A stretch of 64,000 nt of DNA, taken from assembly GCF_019635935.1 (NCBI RefSeq), contig NZ_JAHBYN010000001.1, forward strand, positions 372,001 to 436,000. Reading direction: 5' to 3'. Positions 56,182-63,036 of the stretch are shown one piece after another. Position 1 is the first letter of the stretch. Every line of letters starts with the position of its first letter. The notes under the pieces are model-generated. The model was given only the letters and a program-made list of their open reading frames with translations, was not told the DNA's origin and searched no databases. Made by a program: the position numbers and the translations under genes. The DNA comes from Parvibaculum sp. (GTDB lineage Bacteria > Pseudomonadota > Alphaproteobacteria > Parvibaculales > Parvibaculaceae).

Positions 56182-57198
56182 TCACTCCGAGTAGATGTCG
56201 ACCATGTCGGACTCGGTGAAGACCGTGTAGACACCGGCGCCCGGACTGCCGCCGACCACAATGAAGCGGCCGTCCGAGGCCGCCGCAACGGCGCCGTGGC
56301 GCGGCGTCGGCATTGAGGGTGCGCGGCGCCATGTGCCGGCCGCCAGATCGAACACGAAATGATCGGCATGGGTGCGCAACGGACGCCGCTGTTCGCCGCC
56401 CGTGACATGCAGCTTGCCGCCGAGAACGGCCGCGACATGCCCGGCGCGAGGCTCGGGCAACGATGGCCCCGTCCGCCAGTTGCCGTTCGACGGATCGAAA
56501 ATGTCGACCCGCGACGACGCCGCCCCGCTGCTGTCGAGCCCGCCGATTGCATAGATGAGGCCGCCCGCCGCCACATAGGCGGAGGCAAGGCGCGGCGACG
56601 GCATTGGCGACCCCGATACGCTCCAGCGGTCGCGGCCCGGATCGTAGACGAAAACCCGCGACGCGCCCTCGCCGCGCCCGCCGATTGCGTAGAGCTTGCC
56701 ATCGACGGCGACAAGACCGTGACCGGCGCGCGCCGCCGGCATCGACGGACCGGAAATCCAGGTTCCGATTTTCGGATCGAAGATCCAGACATTGTCCGTA
56801 TCGCCGCCGTCTGTCGTCGCATCGGCAGCAGAAGCACCGTCCGACCCGAACAATCCGTCGGCGCGCCGGGGCGGCGGCGCCTCGTGTCCACCGGCGACGA
56901 AGAGCCGGCCATTGAGTTCGGCCATGCCGAATTGCTGCAACCCGACCGGCAACGCCACGGCCGCACGCCAGATGTCGCCGCGCACATCGTAGATCTCCGC
57001 GACCGAGCGCGGCCCCGACGTACTGTCGCCGCCGACCACATAGAGGTCGTCGCCAATCAATGCCGCGCCGGCGAAGGCGCGCGCCGTCGTCATCGGCGTC
57101 CCGTCGCGCCAGCCTTCGGCCAGGGCCGGTGCCGCGGCGAGACAAAGCCCCACGCCCAGAATAATTGCTGAAACACCGGAACCGCTCGCACTACGCAT
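56182..57198 (-). CDS. Exported Kelch-repeat beta-propeller protein
   Basis: 338 residues. A signal peptide (IILGVGLCLAAAPALA) is followed by six Kelch repeats, each with GG and a later W or Y (DDLYVVGGD, GRLFVAGGHE, GKLYAIGGRG, GLIYAIGGLD, GKLHVTGGEQ, GRFIVVGGS). Probably a periplasmic binding or sugar-active propeller; no catalytic signature is seen. Transcribed after mgtE with a 29-base gap. Confidence 0.85.
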   Translation of the reverse strand: MRSASGSGVSAIILGVGLCLAAAPALAEGWRDGTPMTTARAFAGAALIGDDLYVVGGDSTSGPRSVAEIYDVRGDIWRAAVALPVGLQQFGMAELNGRLFVAGGHEAPPPRRADGLFGSDGASAADATTDGGDTDNVWIFDPKIGTWISGPSMPAARAGHGLVAVDGKLYAIGGRGEGASRVFVYDPGRDRWSVSGSPMPSPRLASAYVAAGGLIYAIGGLDSSGAASSRVDIFDPSNGNWRTGPSLPEPRAGHVAAVLGGKLHVTGGEQRRPLRTHADHFVFDLAAGTWRRAPSMPTPRHGAVAAASDGRFIVVGGSPGAGVYTVFTESDMVDIYSE

Positions 57199-57227
57199 CG
57201 CTCAACTCTCCTACCCCGCCAGCACGC

Positions 57228-58613
57228 TCAGTAAAACAGGATCACCGCCGCGAGTCCCAGGAACGCAAAGAAACCGACCACATCCGTCGTCGTTGTCACA
57301 AAGACAGGCGACGAAACGGCCGGGTCCGCCCCGAGTTTATCAAGACCCAGCGGAACGAGAATGCCCGTCAGGCTGGCGACCACGAGGTTAATCATCATCG
57401 CCGCCGCCAAAACACCGCCAAGCCAGGCATTCTGGAATATCAGCCCGCCAATACCCCCAAGCAGACCGGCGAAAATCAGGCCGTTCAGCAATCCGACCAG
57501 CATCTCGCGCAGGATGGTTCGACGCGCGTTGAAATGGACGAGATCGCGCGTCGCCAGTGCGCGCACCGTCACGGTCATCGTTTGCGTGCCAGCATTGCCA
57601 CCCATCGAGGCGACGATCGGCATCAGAACGGCGAGCGCAACCATCTTTTCGATCGCCGCATCGAACAGCGCGATCACAGATGCGGCGATGACCGCCGTCA
57701 CCAGATTGACGGCAAGCCAGGGAACGCGGCTGCGGCTCGTCTGCAGCACCGTGTCGGAAATCGCTTCCTCACCGACACCGGCAAGCAGGCGGATGTCTTC
57801 GGCTGCTTCATCGCTGATGACTTCCACGATGTCGTCAACCGTGATGACGCCGGCGAGACGGCCGTCGTCGTCGACGACAGCCGCCGAGATCAAATCGTAT
57901 TTGGTGAATTGCAGCGCCACCTCTTCCTGATCCATCGCGACCGGGATCAGCGTCTGCTCGGTCTCCATGATTTCCGATATCTTGACCGGCCGCTTCGAGC
58001 GCGTGACGCGCGACAGCGGCACGGTGCCGATCGGTTTGTGACCGGCATCGACAACGAAGATTTCGTAGAATTCGTGCGGCAGTTCCTCGGCTTCGCGCAG
58101 ATAGTCGAGCGTCTGGCCAACATCCCAGAACGGCGGCACGGCAACAAGCTCGCGCTGCATCAGCCGGCCGGCGCTGTACTCCGGATAGTCGAGCGATTGT
58201 TCGAGTGCCGCGCGCTCGCTCGCCGGCAACTGATCGAGGATTTCGCGCTGCTCGGCCTCGTCCATGTCCTCGAGCAGATAGACGGCGTCGTCCGAATCCA
58301 TTTCCGTCAGCGCGGCGGCGATGTCCTTCGGATCGAGCAACTCCATCACATGGTCGCGGACACTCTCGTCAAGCTCGCTCAGCACCTCCGGATTGAGATC
58401 GGAACCGAGCATCTCGACAAGGTCGCGGCGCTCGTCGCTGCGCAAAAGTTCAAGGAGTTCCGCGGTATCGGCCGAGCGCAACGGCAATACGAGCTCGCGC
58501 GCCTGCGCCTTGTCGCCCCGGTCGACCGCATCGACGACCGAGCGCACGAAGGCAGGCGACAACGCCTCGTCGGTCGTTTCTTCGCTCGCATGTGGTGTCG
58601 AAATTTCGGTCAA
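57228..58613 (-). CDS. mgtE: Magnesium transporter MgtE
   Basis: 461-residue Mg2+ channel. The cytosolic N-domain is made of helical repeats (ELLELLRSDERRDLVEML ... LPASERAALEQSLDYPE), then two CBS domains (AGRLMQRELVAVPPFWDVGQ; DDDGRLAGVITVDDIVEVI), then five C-terminal membrane segments with GGNAGTQTMTVTVRALA near the pore. The start appears to be TTG; no better ATG fits. No obvious Mg2+ riboswitch is seen in the short upstream gap, which carries the tRNA-Leu terminator. Confidence 0.93.
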   Translation of the reverse strand: MTEISTPHASEETTDEALSPAFVRSVVDAVDRGDKAQARELVLPLRSADTAELLELLRSDERRDLVEMLGSDLNPEVLSELDESVRDHVMELLDPKDIAAALTEMDSDDAVYLLEDMDEAEQREILDQLPASERAALEQSLDYPEYSAGRLMQRELVAVPPFWDVGQTLDYLREAEELPHEFYEIFVVDAGHKPIGTVPLSRVTRSKRPVKISEIMETEQTLIPVAMDQEEVALQFTKYDLISAAVVDDDGRLAGVITVDDIVEVISDEAAEDIRLLAGVGEEAISDTVLQTSRSRVPWLAVNLVTAVIAASVIALFDAAIEKMVALAVLMPIVASMGGNAGTQTMTVTVRALATRDLVHFNARRTILREMLVGLLNGLIFAGLLGGIGGLIFQNAWLGGVLAAAMMINLVVASLTGILVPLGLDKLGADPAVSSPVFVTTTTDVVGFFAFLGLAAVILFY

Positions 58614-58696
58614 TCGGCGCCTGCGAATCCTGATCCTGAAACGGAACGCGAGTGTGCGTTATTTGGCCGGTTCCCGCCACTGCCGGGCCTTGAAAC

Positions 58697-58737
58697 AAAA
58701 AACCGGCACCAGCGCTTCGGGAAGCGCCGGCGACCGG
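58697..58737 (-). terminator. Terminator of tRNA-Leu
   Basis: On the minus strand an imperfect GC-rich hairpin with inner stem GCGCTTC/GAAGCGC ends in TTTTTTG, about 25 bases past the tRNA 3' end. It separates the tRNA from mgtE. Confidence 0.7.
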
Positions 58738-58758
58738 CTTTGGAGGCTTGCCTGAATA

Positions 58759-58845
58759 TGGTGCGGTCGAGAAGACTCGAACTTCCACGGGAGTTACCCC
58801 ACAGCGACCTCAACGCTGCGCGTCTACCAATTCCGCCACGACCGC
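58759..58845 (-). tRNA. tRNA-Leu (anticodon GAG)
   Basis: 87 bases including an encoded CCA. Acceptor arms GCGGTCG / CGACCGC pair fully; D-arm GCGGAATTGGTAGACGC; anticodon stem CAGCG / CGCTG with loop TTGAGGT gives GAG; a long variable arm (TGTGGGGTAACTCCCGTG) marks a class II tRNA; T-loop GTTCGAGTC. Reads CUC/CUU leucine codons. Confidence 0.97.
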
Positions 58846-58932
58846 ATGTTCGCAAGCCGCGCCGATGTAACAAATCCGGATGGCTTGCTCAAGCTGCAAA
58901 TTGAGGCGGTACAGGGGTTTAGCGGAAACCGA

Positions 58933-59757
58933 TCAAATCCCGTCGCCGTCCAGATTGGCCGGCAGGTGGATGCCGCACTCGTCCTTGTCGCGGCCAACCC
59001 AACGGCCGTCGCGATAGGACCCGCCTTCGGGCACGCGCTCGGTGCAGGGCATGCAGCCGATGGAGAGGTAGTTGTCCTTGACCAGCGGATGGCGCGGCAG
59101 CTTGTGCGCATCGACATAGGCGTCGAGCTCCGCCTCGCCCCAGAAGGCCAGCGGGTTGATTTTAAAGCGGCTTCCGGCGGCGGACCCCGGCTCGCCGGTG
59201 CCGCGCACGCGCTCTTCCTCGATCGGGTCCATGGTCGCGCGGGTGGAGGTCTGGAAGCGCTTCCGGCCGGTGATCGAGGCGTCGAAGCCTTTCAGCGCCC
59301 GCTCCAGCGGCAGCACCTTGCGGACATGGCAGCAGGCATCGGGATCGCTGTTCCACAGACCGCCATTGGGATCCTTCGCGGCAAGGTCGGCCGGATGCGG
59401 GCCGACAGCGCGCAGATCGGTGAGGCCGAGCTTCTCCTGAAGGCGGTCACGATAGCGCAGCGTTTCGCCGAAGAGCTTGCCGGTGTTGAGAAAAATCACC
59501 GGCGTCGACGGATCGATCTCGGCGACCATGTGTAGGAGCACGGCGGACTCGGCACCGAAGGACGAGACCACGGCGATGCGGCCGGAAAACTCCGTGCGGA
59601 TCATCTGCTCGAGCAGCGCCTGCCCCGTAAGCCCTTGATGGGCCTCGCGCAATGCGGTCAGCCGCGGCGAAACGAGCGTCGGCGCGTCCATGATCGCGGC
59701 GCGGCTTTCGGTGACCGCGGCGGCGCGGGGACGCCGGCTCAAATCCAGTGCCGTCAT
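58933..59757 (-). CDS. cysH: Phosphoadenylyl/adenylyl-sulfate reductase (assimilatory)
   Basis: 274-residue CysH that reduces APS (or PAPS) to sulfite. The paired cysteines DACCHVRKV and SIGCMPCTERV give the CC...CxxC set that binds a [4Fe-4S] cluster, so it is the bacterial APS-reductase type rather than the E. coli PAPS type. PP-loop-like region VVSSFGAESAVLLHMV and RYDR-like sites are near the start. ATGA overlap with the upstream cysG-type gene links siroheme and sulfite steps. ATG 59757 is preceded by AAAGG. Confidence 0.93.
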   Translation of the reverse strand: MTALDLSRRPRAAAVTESRAAIMDAPTLVSPRLTALREAHQGLTGQALLEQMIRTEFSGRIAVVSSFGAESAVLLHMVAEIDPSTPVIFLNTGKLFGETLRYRDRLQEKLGLTDLRAVGPHPADLAAKDPNGGLWNSDPDACCHVRKVLPLERALKGFDASITGRKRFQTSTRATMDPIEEERVRGTGEPGSAAGSRFKINPLAFWGEAELDAYVDAHKLPRHPLVKDNYLSIGCMPCTERVPEGGSYRDGRWVGRDKDECGIHLPANLDGDGI

Positions 59758-60314
59758 GGCAACCAGCCTTTCTCTTCGATATAGGCATCGACGCGGCGAC
59801 CGACATCGGCCGCTTCGAGACCCTGCATGCGCCACGTTTTGCGCTGCCGGCCCAGTTCGTCAAGACGCCCGGCCCATTCGGACCCGAACAATCCTTCCAG
59901 ATGCCGCCGCAACCGCCGCGACAGGCCCGGCGCCTTGCCGCCCGTCGAAACGGTGATCGTCAGGTCGCCGCGCCGCATGACCGAGGGCACGTGAAAGTCG
60001 CAGAGCGGCTTCACATCCTCTGTATTGACCAAGGCCCCTGCCGCCCGCGCCTGCCCGGCCAGCGCCACGCTTTCGGCATCGCCCAGACCCGCGATAAACA
60101 CGACGCGAGCGCCCCGGAATGCCTCGCCTGTGGGCCGCGCGCCCTTGAGGCGCTTCCCGGCCTGCTTGACGAGCGCCGGCGTGGGCGACCCGGAATAGAC
60201 CTCCAGATGGGCCGCGCCCGAGGCGTCGAGCGCCGCGAGCCGCCTTTCGGCCAGCTCCCCCTCACCGACGAGCATCGCCTTGAGGGAGCCGAGATCGAGC
60301 ATGACTGGAAACAC
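59754..60314 (-). CDS. cysG: Precorrin-2 dehydrogenase / sirohydrochlorin ferrochelatase (CysG N-terminal type)
   Basis: 186-residue protein covering only the N-terminal half of CysG (Met8p-like): NAD-dependent oxidation of precorrin-2 and iron insertion to make siroheme. FPVMLDLGSLKAMLVGEG opens the Rossmann fold; FIAGLGDAE, LVNTEDVKPLCDFHVPSVM and GDLTITVSTGGKAPGLSRRLR are typical. The methyltransferase half must be a separate gene. GTG 60314 is favoured by GGAGG eight bases upstream; TTG 60347 is open but not family-like. First gene of the cysG-cysH unit. Confidence 0.92.
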   Translation of the reverse strand: MFPVMLDLGSLKAMLVGEGELAERRLAALDASGAAHLEVYSGSPTPALVKQAGKRLKGARPTGEAFRGARVVFIAGLGDAESVALAGQARAAGALVNTEDVKPLCDFHVPSVMRRGDLTITVSTGGKAPGLSRRLRRHLEGLFGSEWAGRLDELGRQRKTWRMQGLEAADVGRRVDAYIEEKGWLP

Positions 60315-60375
60315 GGTGCGCACCTCCGGGGGCAGCAAGCCTTCCAATTCCCGTTAGAGATAGCGATTGTGCCGA

Positions 60376-60410
60376 ATAATTCAACTTAAGTCCGTATAAT
60401 TCTATAATTC
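60376..60410 (-). promoter_or_regulatory. Three direct ATAATTC repeats upstream of cysG-cysH
   Basis: ATAATTC occurs at 60376-60382, 60396-60402 and 60404-60410 (GAATTAT in the direction of transcription) in an AT-rich island of an otherwise GC-rich region, 62-96 bases upstream of the cysG start. Candidate binding sites for a sulfur or other regulator; the TTATA runs may also be promoter elements. Confidence 0.4.
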
Positions 60411-60434
60411 ACACAAATATAAATGTAGAACAAT

Positions 60435-60458
60435 AAAAAAGGGCTCCGGATGGAGCCC
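60435..60458 (-). terminator. Rho-independent terminator of fliN
   Basis: GGGCTCC-GGAT-GGAGCCC stem (7 bp); on the minus strand it ends in TTTTTT. It lies about 30 bases past the fliN stop. Confidence 0.9.
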
Positions 60459-60485
60459 CTGCCGAAACGAAATAGCTGAATGATT

Positions 60486-60749
60486 TCAGTCCTGTCGCTC
60501 GCCCGCCTCAATGCTGGAAACGATCGACGTGATCGAGACGGCGACGCGTTCGCCCTTGACCACGATCTCGCCGCGCGCGATCGGCACGTTGTTGGCGAGG
60601 ATCCAGACTTCCTCGTCCTGCACAGTGCCGAGCTCGATGACCGCACCGCGCCCCATCCGCAAAAGCTGATGGATCGGCAGCGTCGTCCGCCCGAGGACAA
60701 CCGAGATTTCAACGAAGACATTGTTGACCGAATTCACGCGCAACCCCAC
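60486..60749 (-). CDS. fliN: FliN/SpoA-domain flagellar motor switch-like protein
   Basis: 87 residues forming essentially one SpoA (surface presentation of antigens) domain: VFVEISVVLGRTTLPIHQLL, GRGAVIELGTVQDEEVWILAN and the KGERVAVSITSIV end match FliN of the flagellar C-ring. No other flagellar gene is in the window, so it is an orphan here, between cysteine and lipoate genes. Start GTG 60749, with GTG 60737 as an alternative. It has its own terminator. Confidence 0.85.
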   Translation of the reverse strand: MGLRVNSVNNVFVEISVVLGRTTLPIHQLLRMGRGAVIELGTVQDEEVWILANNVPIARGEIVVKGERVAVSITSIVSSIEAGERQD

Positions 60750-60819
60750 TTGACCCGGGGAGCCGAAAGGGCCCCAAGTGCTTTACCGGACTACCAAATT
60801 GCCATGCTAGAGTTACCCG

Positions 60820-61497
60820 ATGGTTAAGCCCCTGCCGCTCCCCGACACGAGCACGCAAAACGTCGAATGGCGTGTTGCGGATGCGCCGGTACCTTATGAA
60901 ACGGCGGTGGCGGAGATGGAGGCGCGGGTGGCGGCGATCGCCGACGGGACCGCCCCGGAGCTCGTCTGGCTGCTCGAACACCCGGCGCTCTATACCGCCG
61001 GGACCAGCGCCGACGACGCCGATCTCATTGATCCCAAACGCTTTCCCGTCTTCAAGACCGGGCGCGGCGGTCAGTACACCTATCACGGGCCCGGCCAGCG
61101 GGTGGCCTATGTGATGCTCGACCTGAAGCGGCGCAAGCCCGACGTGCGCGCCTATGTGCAGGACCTCGAAGCCTGGCTGATCGCCACGCTGGCGCGCTTC
61201 GACGTGACCGGCGAGACGCGGGCAGACCGTGTCGGCGTCTGGGTGCGGCGGCCCGAGCGCGGGCTGACGGCCGAAGACAAGATCGCCGCCATCGGCGTGC
61301 GCTTGCGGAAATGGGTGACGTTTCATGGGGTTAGCCTCAACGTCGACCCCGACCTCGATCATTTTTCGGGGATCGTGCCGTGCGGGATCGCACAACACGG
61401 CGTCACCAGCCTCGCCGATCTCGGCCGCAAGGCGACGATGGCGGACGTGGACGCCGCGCTGCGCGAAACCTTCGACAGCGTCTTCGGCGCGCGCTAA
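60820..61497 (+). CDS. lipB: Octanoyl-(acyl-carrier-protein):protein octanoyltransferase
   Basis: 225-residue LipB, moving octanoyl from ACP to lipoyl domains of E2 and GcvH proteins. [20 protein letters not shown] (about 85-104), Lys in [15 protein letters not shown] and the catalytic Cys in [14 protein letters not shown] are the family motifs. Divergent from fliN across a 70-base gap. Downstream lie a Pho box and a bidirectional terminator. Confidence 0.95.
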   Translation: MVKPLPLPDTSTQNVEWRVADAPVPYETAVAEMEARVAAIADGTAPELVWLLEHPALYTAGTSADDADLIDPKRFPVFKTGRGGQYTYHGPGQRVAYVMLDLKRRKPDVRAYVQDLEAWLIATLARFDVTGETRADRVGVWVRRPERGLTAEDKIAAIGVRLRKWVTFHGVSLNVDPDLDHFSGIVPCGIAQHGVTSLADLGRKATMADVDAALRETFDSVFGAR

Positions 61498-61590
61498 AAA
61501 CATCCGTACACAGACGGTATCGGGGATAATCCGGAGTTTTGTTGTGACCTGAAGGACTTCGCCACCCGAACGCAGATTCCGGACGAAGAA

Positions 61591-61635
61591 CTGTTACACG
61601 ACTGTCAAAAATCTGTCACAAACCGCAAGAATAAA
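61591..61635 (+). promoter_or_regulatory. Pho box with appropriately spaced -10, start of a candidate small RNA
   Basis: CTGTTA-CACGA-CTGTCA-AAAAT-CTGTCAC: three repeats at 11-bp period, the last 18 bases matching the E. coli Pho consensus at 17 of 18 positions. Exactly ten bases later is AATAAA (61630-61635), a 4/6 match to TATAAT at the spacing seen in phoA. No coding sequence follows on this strand; a transcript from about 61643 would meet the hairpin terminator at 61711-61767. Confidence 0.5.
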
Positions 61636-61710
61636 TATCCGTGTACGGACTGATATTCAATTTGTCCTCGGGTTTATCCCCGCCTTGACGCACCGCGCCG
61701 GCCGACGGCG

Positions 61711-61767
61711 AAAAACCGGGGACAAGTTTTTCCGCACGGAAAGGCAAAAATACTTATCCCCGGTTTT
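61711..61767. terminator. Bidirectional terminator between lipB and the polymer-forming gene
   Basis: A-run, AACCGGGGA, one mismatch, AAGT on the left pair with ACTT and TCCCCGGTT on the right, with T-runs at both outer ends. It serves the minus-strand gene ending at 61777 and any plus-strand transcript from 61.6 kb. Its arms repeat those of the hairpin after dinB (31818-31842). Confidence 0.7.
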
Positions 61768-61776
61768 GGCGCCGCG

Positions 61777-62793
61777 CTATGAAGCCGCCCGTTCCGGCCC
61801 CCACAGCGCCATGACGACGAGGCCGAGGCCGGCGGCGACGGCGGCGAGCCAGACGATGGCGCCGATGACCGGGATCGAGATGGCGAGCCAGAGCAGGGCC
61901 GCGGCCAGCACGATGCCGACGACAAGGCCGAGCGCGCCCTCGCCCGCCGAGCCGATGCGCGCCGCGATGAGACCGCCAAGCGCGGTGAGCGCCGCAACGA
62001 GGCCGAAGACGATGCCGAGCGGATAAAGCAGCATCAGCAGGAAGGCGACCGGCAGCCCGACCAGCGTGATCGCGGTGGCGACCGCCAGCACCGGCACACC
62101 AATGAGCCAGACCATGCCGAGGCCGAGCGCCTGCCACGGCTCGGCGACGGCGGCATCGCGCATCCGCGCCGCAGCACCCGGCGCGACGAGACCGAGCAGC
62201 AGGGCGAGGCCGCCGAACACGACCGCGCCGCCCGCCGACATGTGATAGCCGGGCGCCGAGAGACCGCCGCCGCGTTCGCGCATGTGGCTGTCGCGCCAGC
62301 GTTCGCGCGTGTCGTCGCGCGCGACGGTGTCGCCGCCGATGCGGAAGGCATTGCCATTGACCTCGCCCTTGACGACGGCGCCTTTGTCGATCTTCGCCGT
62401 CGAGGCCGAGAAATAGTCGAGATCGCCGTCGATGCGCGCATCCGGCCCGAGCGACAGCTCGACGCCGTAGAAGGTGACGTCGCCTTTCACATGGCCGTTG
62501 ATGAGGGCTTCCTGCCCGCGGATCGAGAGATCGCCTTCGAGTTCGCCCTCGATCGCCGCGCGCCGCGCCGCGATCCAGGCATCGCCCTTCACATGCGCAT
62601 CGCGCGTCAGAATGACGATCTGGCCGGCCGCCGTCAGCGCGCCGTCGACCCGGCGGTCGATGGTGAGTTCTTCCGCCGCCGCGAAGACATCCTTGCCGCT
62701 GACCCACTCGACCGCGCGGCCCGAGGCCGGCTCGGCATGGGCGGCGGCAAGCGTCGTCACGGCAAACAGGCAAGACAGGATCGCGGTTCGCAT
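61777..62793 (-). CDS. Polymer-forming (bactofilin-like) protein with C-terminal membrane domain
   Basis: 338 residues: signal peptide (AILSCLFAVTTLAAAHAEP), a right-handed beta-helix of short repeats with alternating small residues (LTAAGQIVILTRDAHVKGDAWI, GELEGDLSIRGQEALINGHV, KGDVTFYGVELSLGPDARIDGDLDYF) like bactofilins, then four or five hydrophobic segments (VFGGLALLLGLVAPG onward). The beta-helix would be periplasmic if the signal peptide is cleaved, unlike classical cytosolic bactofilins. GAGGAG precedes the ATG. Function unknown. Confidence 0.8.
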   Translation of the reverse strand: MRTAILSCLFAVTTLAAAHAEPASGRAVEWVSGKDVFAAAEELTIDRRVDGALTAAGQIVILTRDAHVKGDAWIAARRAAIEGELEGDLSIRGQEALINGHVKGDVTFYGVELSLGPDARIDGDLDYFSASTAKIDKGAVVKGEVNGNAFRIGGDTVARDDTRERWRDSHMRERGGGLSAPGYHMSAGGAVVFGGLALLLGLVAPGAAARMRDAAVAEPWQALGLGMVWLIGVPVLAVATAITLVGLPVAFLLMLLYPLGIVFGLVAALTALGGLIAARIGSAGEGALGLVVGIVLAAALLWLAISIPVIGAIVWLAAVAAGLGLVVMALWGPERAAS

Positions 62794-62904
62794 GGCCTCT
62801 CCTCGCATTTTCCCTCAGCCCCGGAGAGGACTATAGCGCGGGAATGTGGCAGGCGCATGGGGTGCGGGGGTGTCGTCTGCCCCGGACCTGCCCCAAACAT
62901 GAGG

Positions 62905-62986
62905 TGTCATCCCGGCGAAAGCCGGGAACCATGGGCGGCGCGGCACAAGGTGAAGCCCGTGGACCCCGGCTTTCGCCGGGGTGACA
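62905..62986. repeat. 82-bp dispersed hairpin element (TGTCATCCCGGC...GCCGGGGTGACA)
   Basis: Left end TGTCATCCCGGCGAAAGCCG and right end CGGCTTTCGCCGGGGTGACA are inverted copies with a short middle (CCATGGGC...GCCCGTGG). The design is that of the short mobile palindromic elements common in Proteobacteria. A TTTTTATTTT tract follows on the plus strand. It occupies most of the gap 62794-63036, which otherwise holds no gene. Confidence 0.65.
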
Positions 62987-63036
62987 TTTTTATTTTGGGC
63001 AAGCGCAGCGGCAAACACCGAGGCGGACCACCCCTC

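Noticed and set aside
58614..58758. Mg2+ riboswitch (M-box) before mgtE
   Set aside because: The short gap is filled by the tRNA-Leu terminator hairpin and no M-box core is visible.
61673..61683. DnaA boxes (TTATCCCC copies)
   Set aside because: The consensus is TTATCCACA; these lack the final ACA and sit mainly in hairpin arms at gene ends, not in an origin-like cluster.
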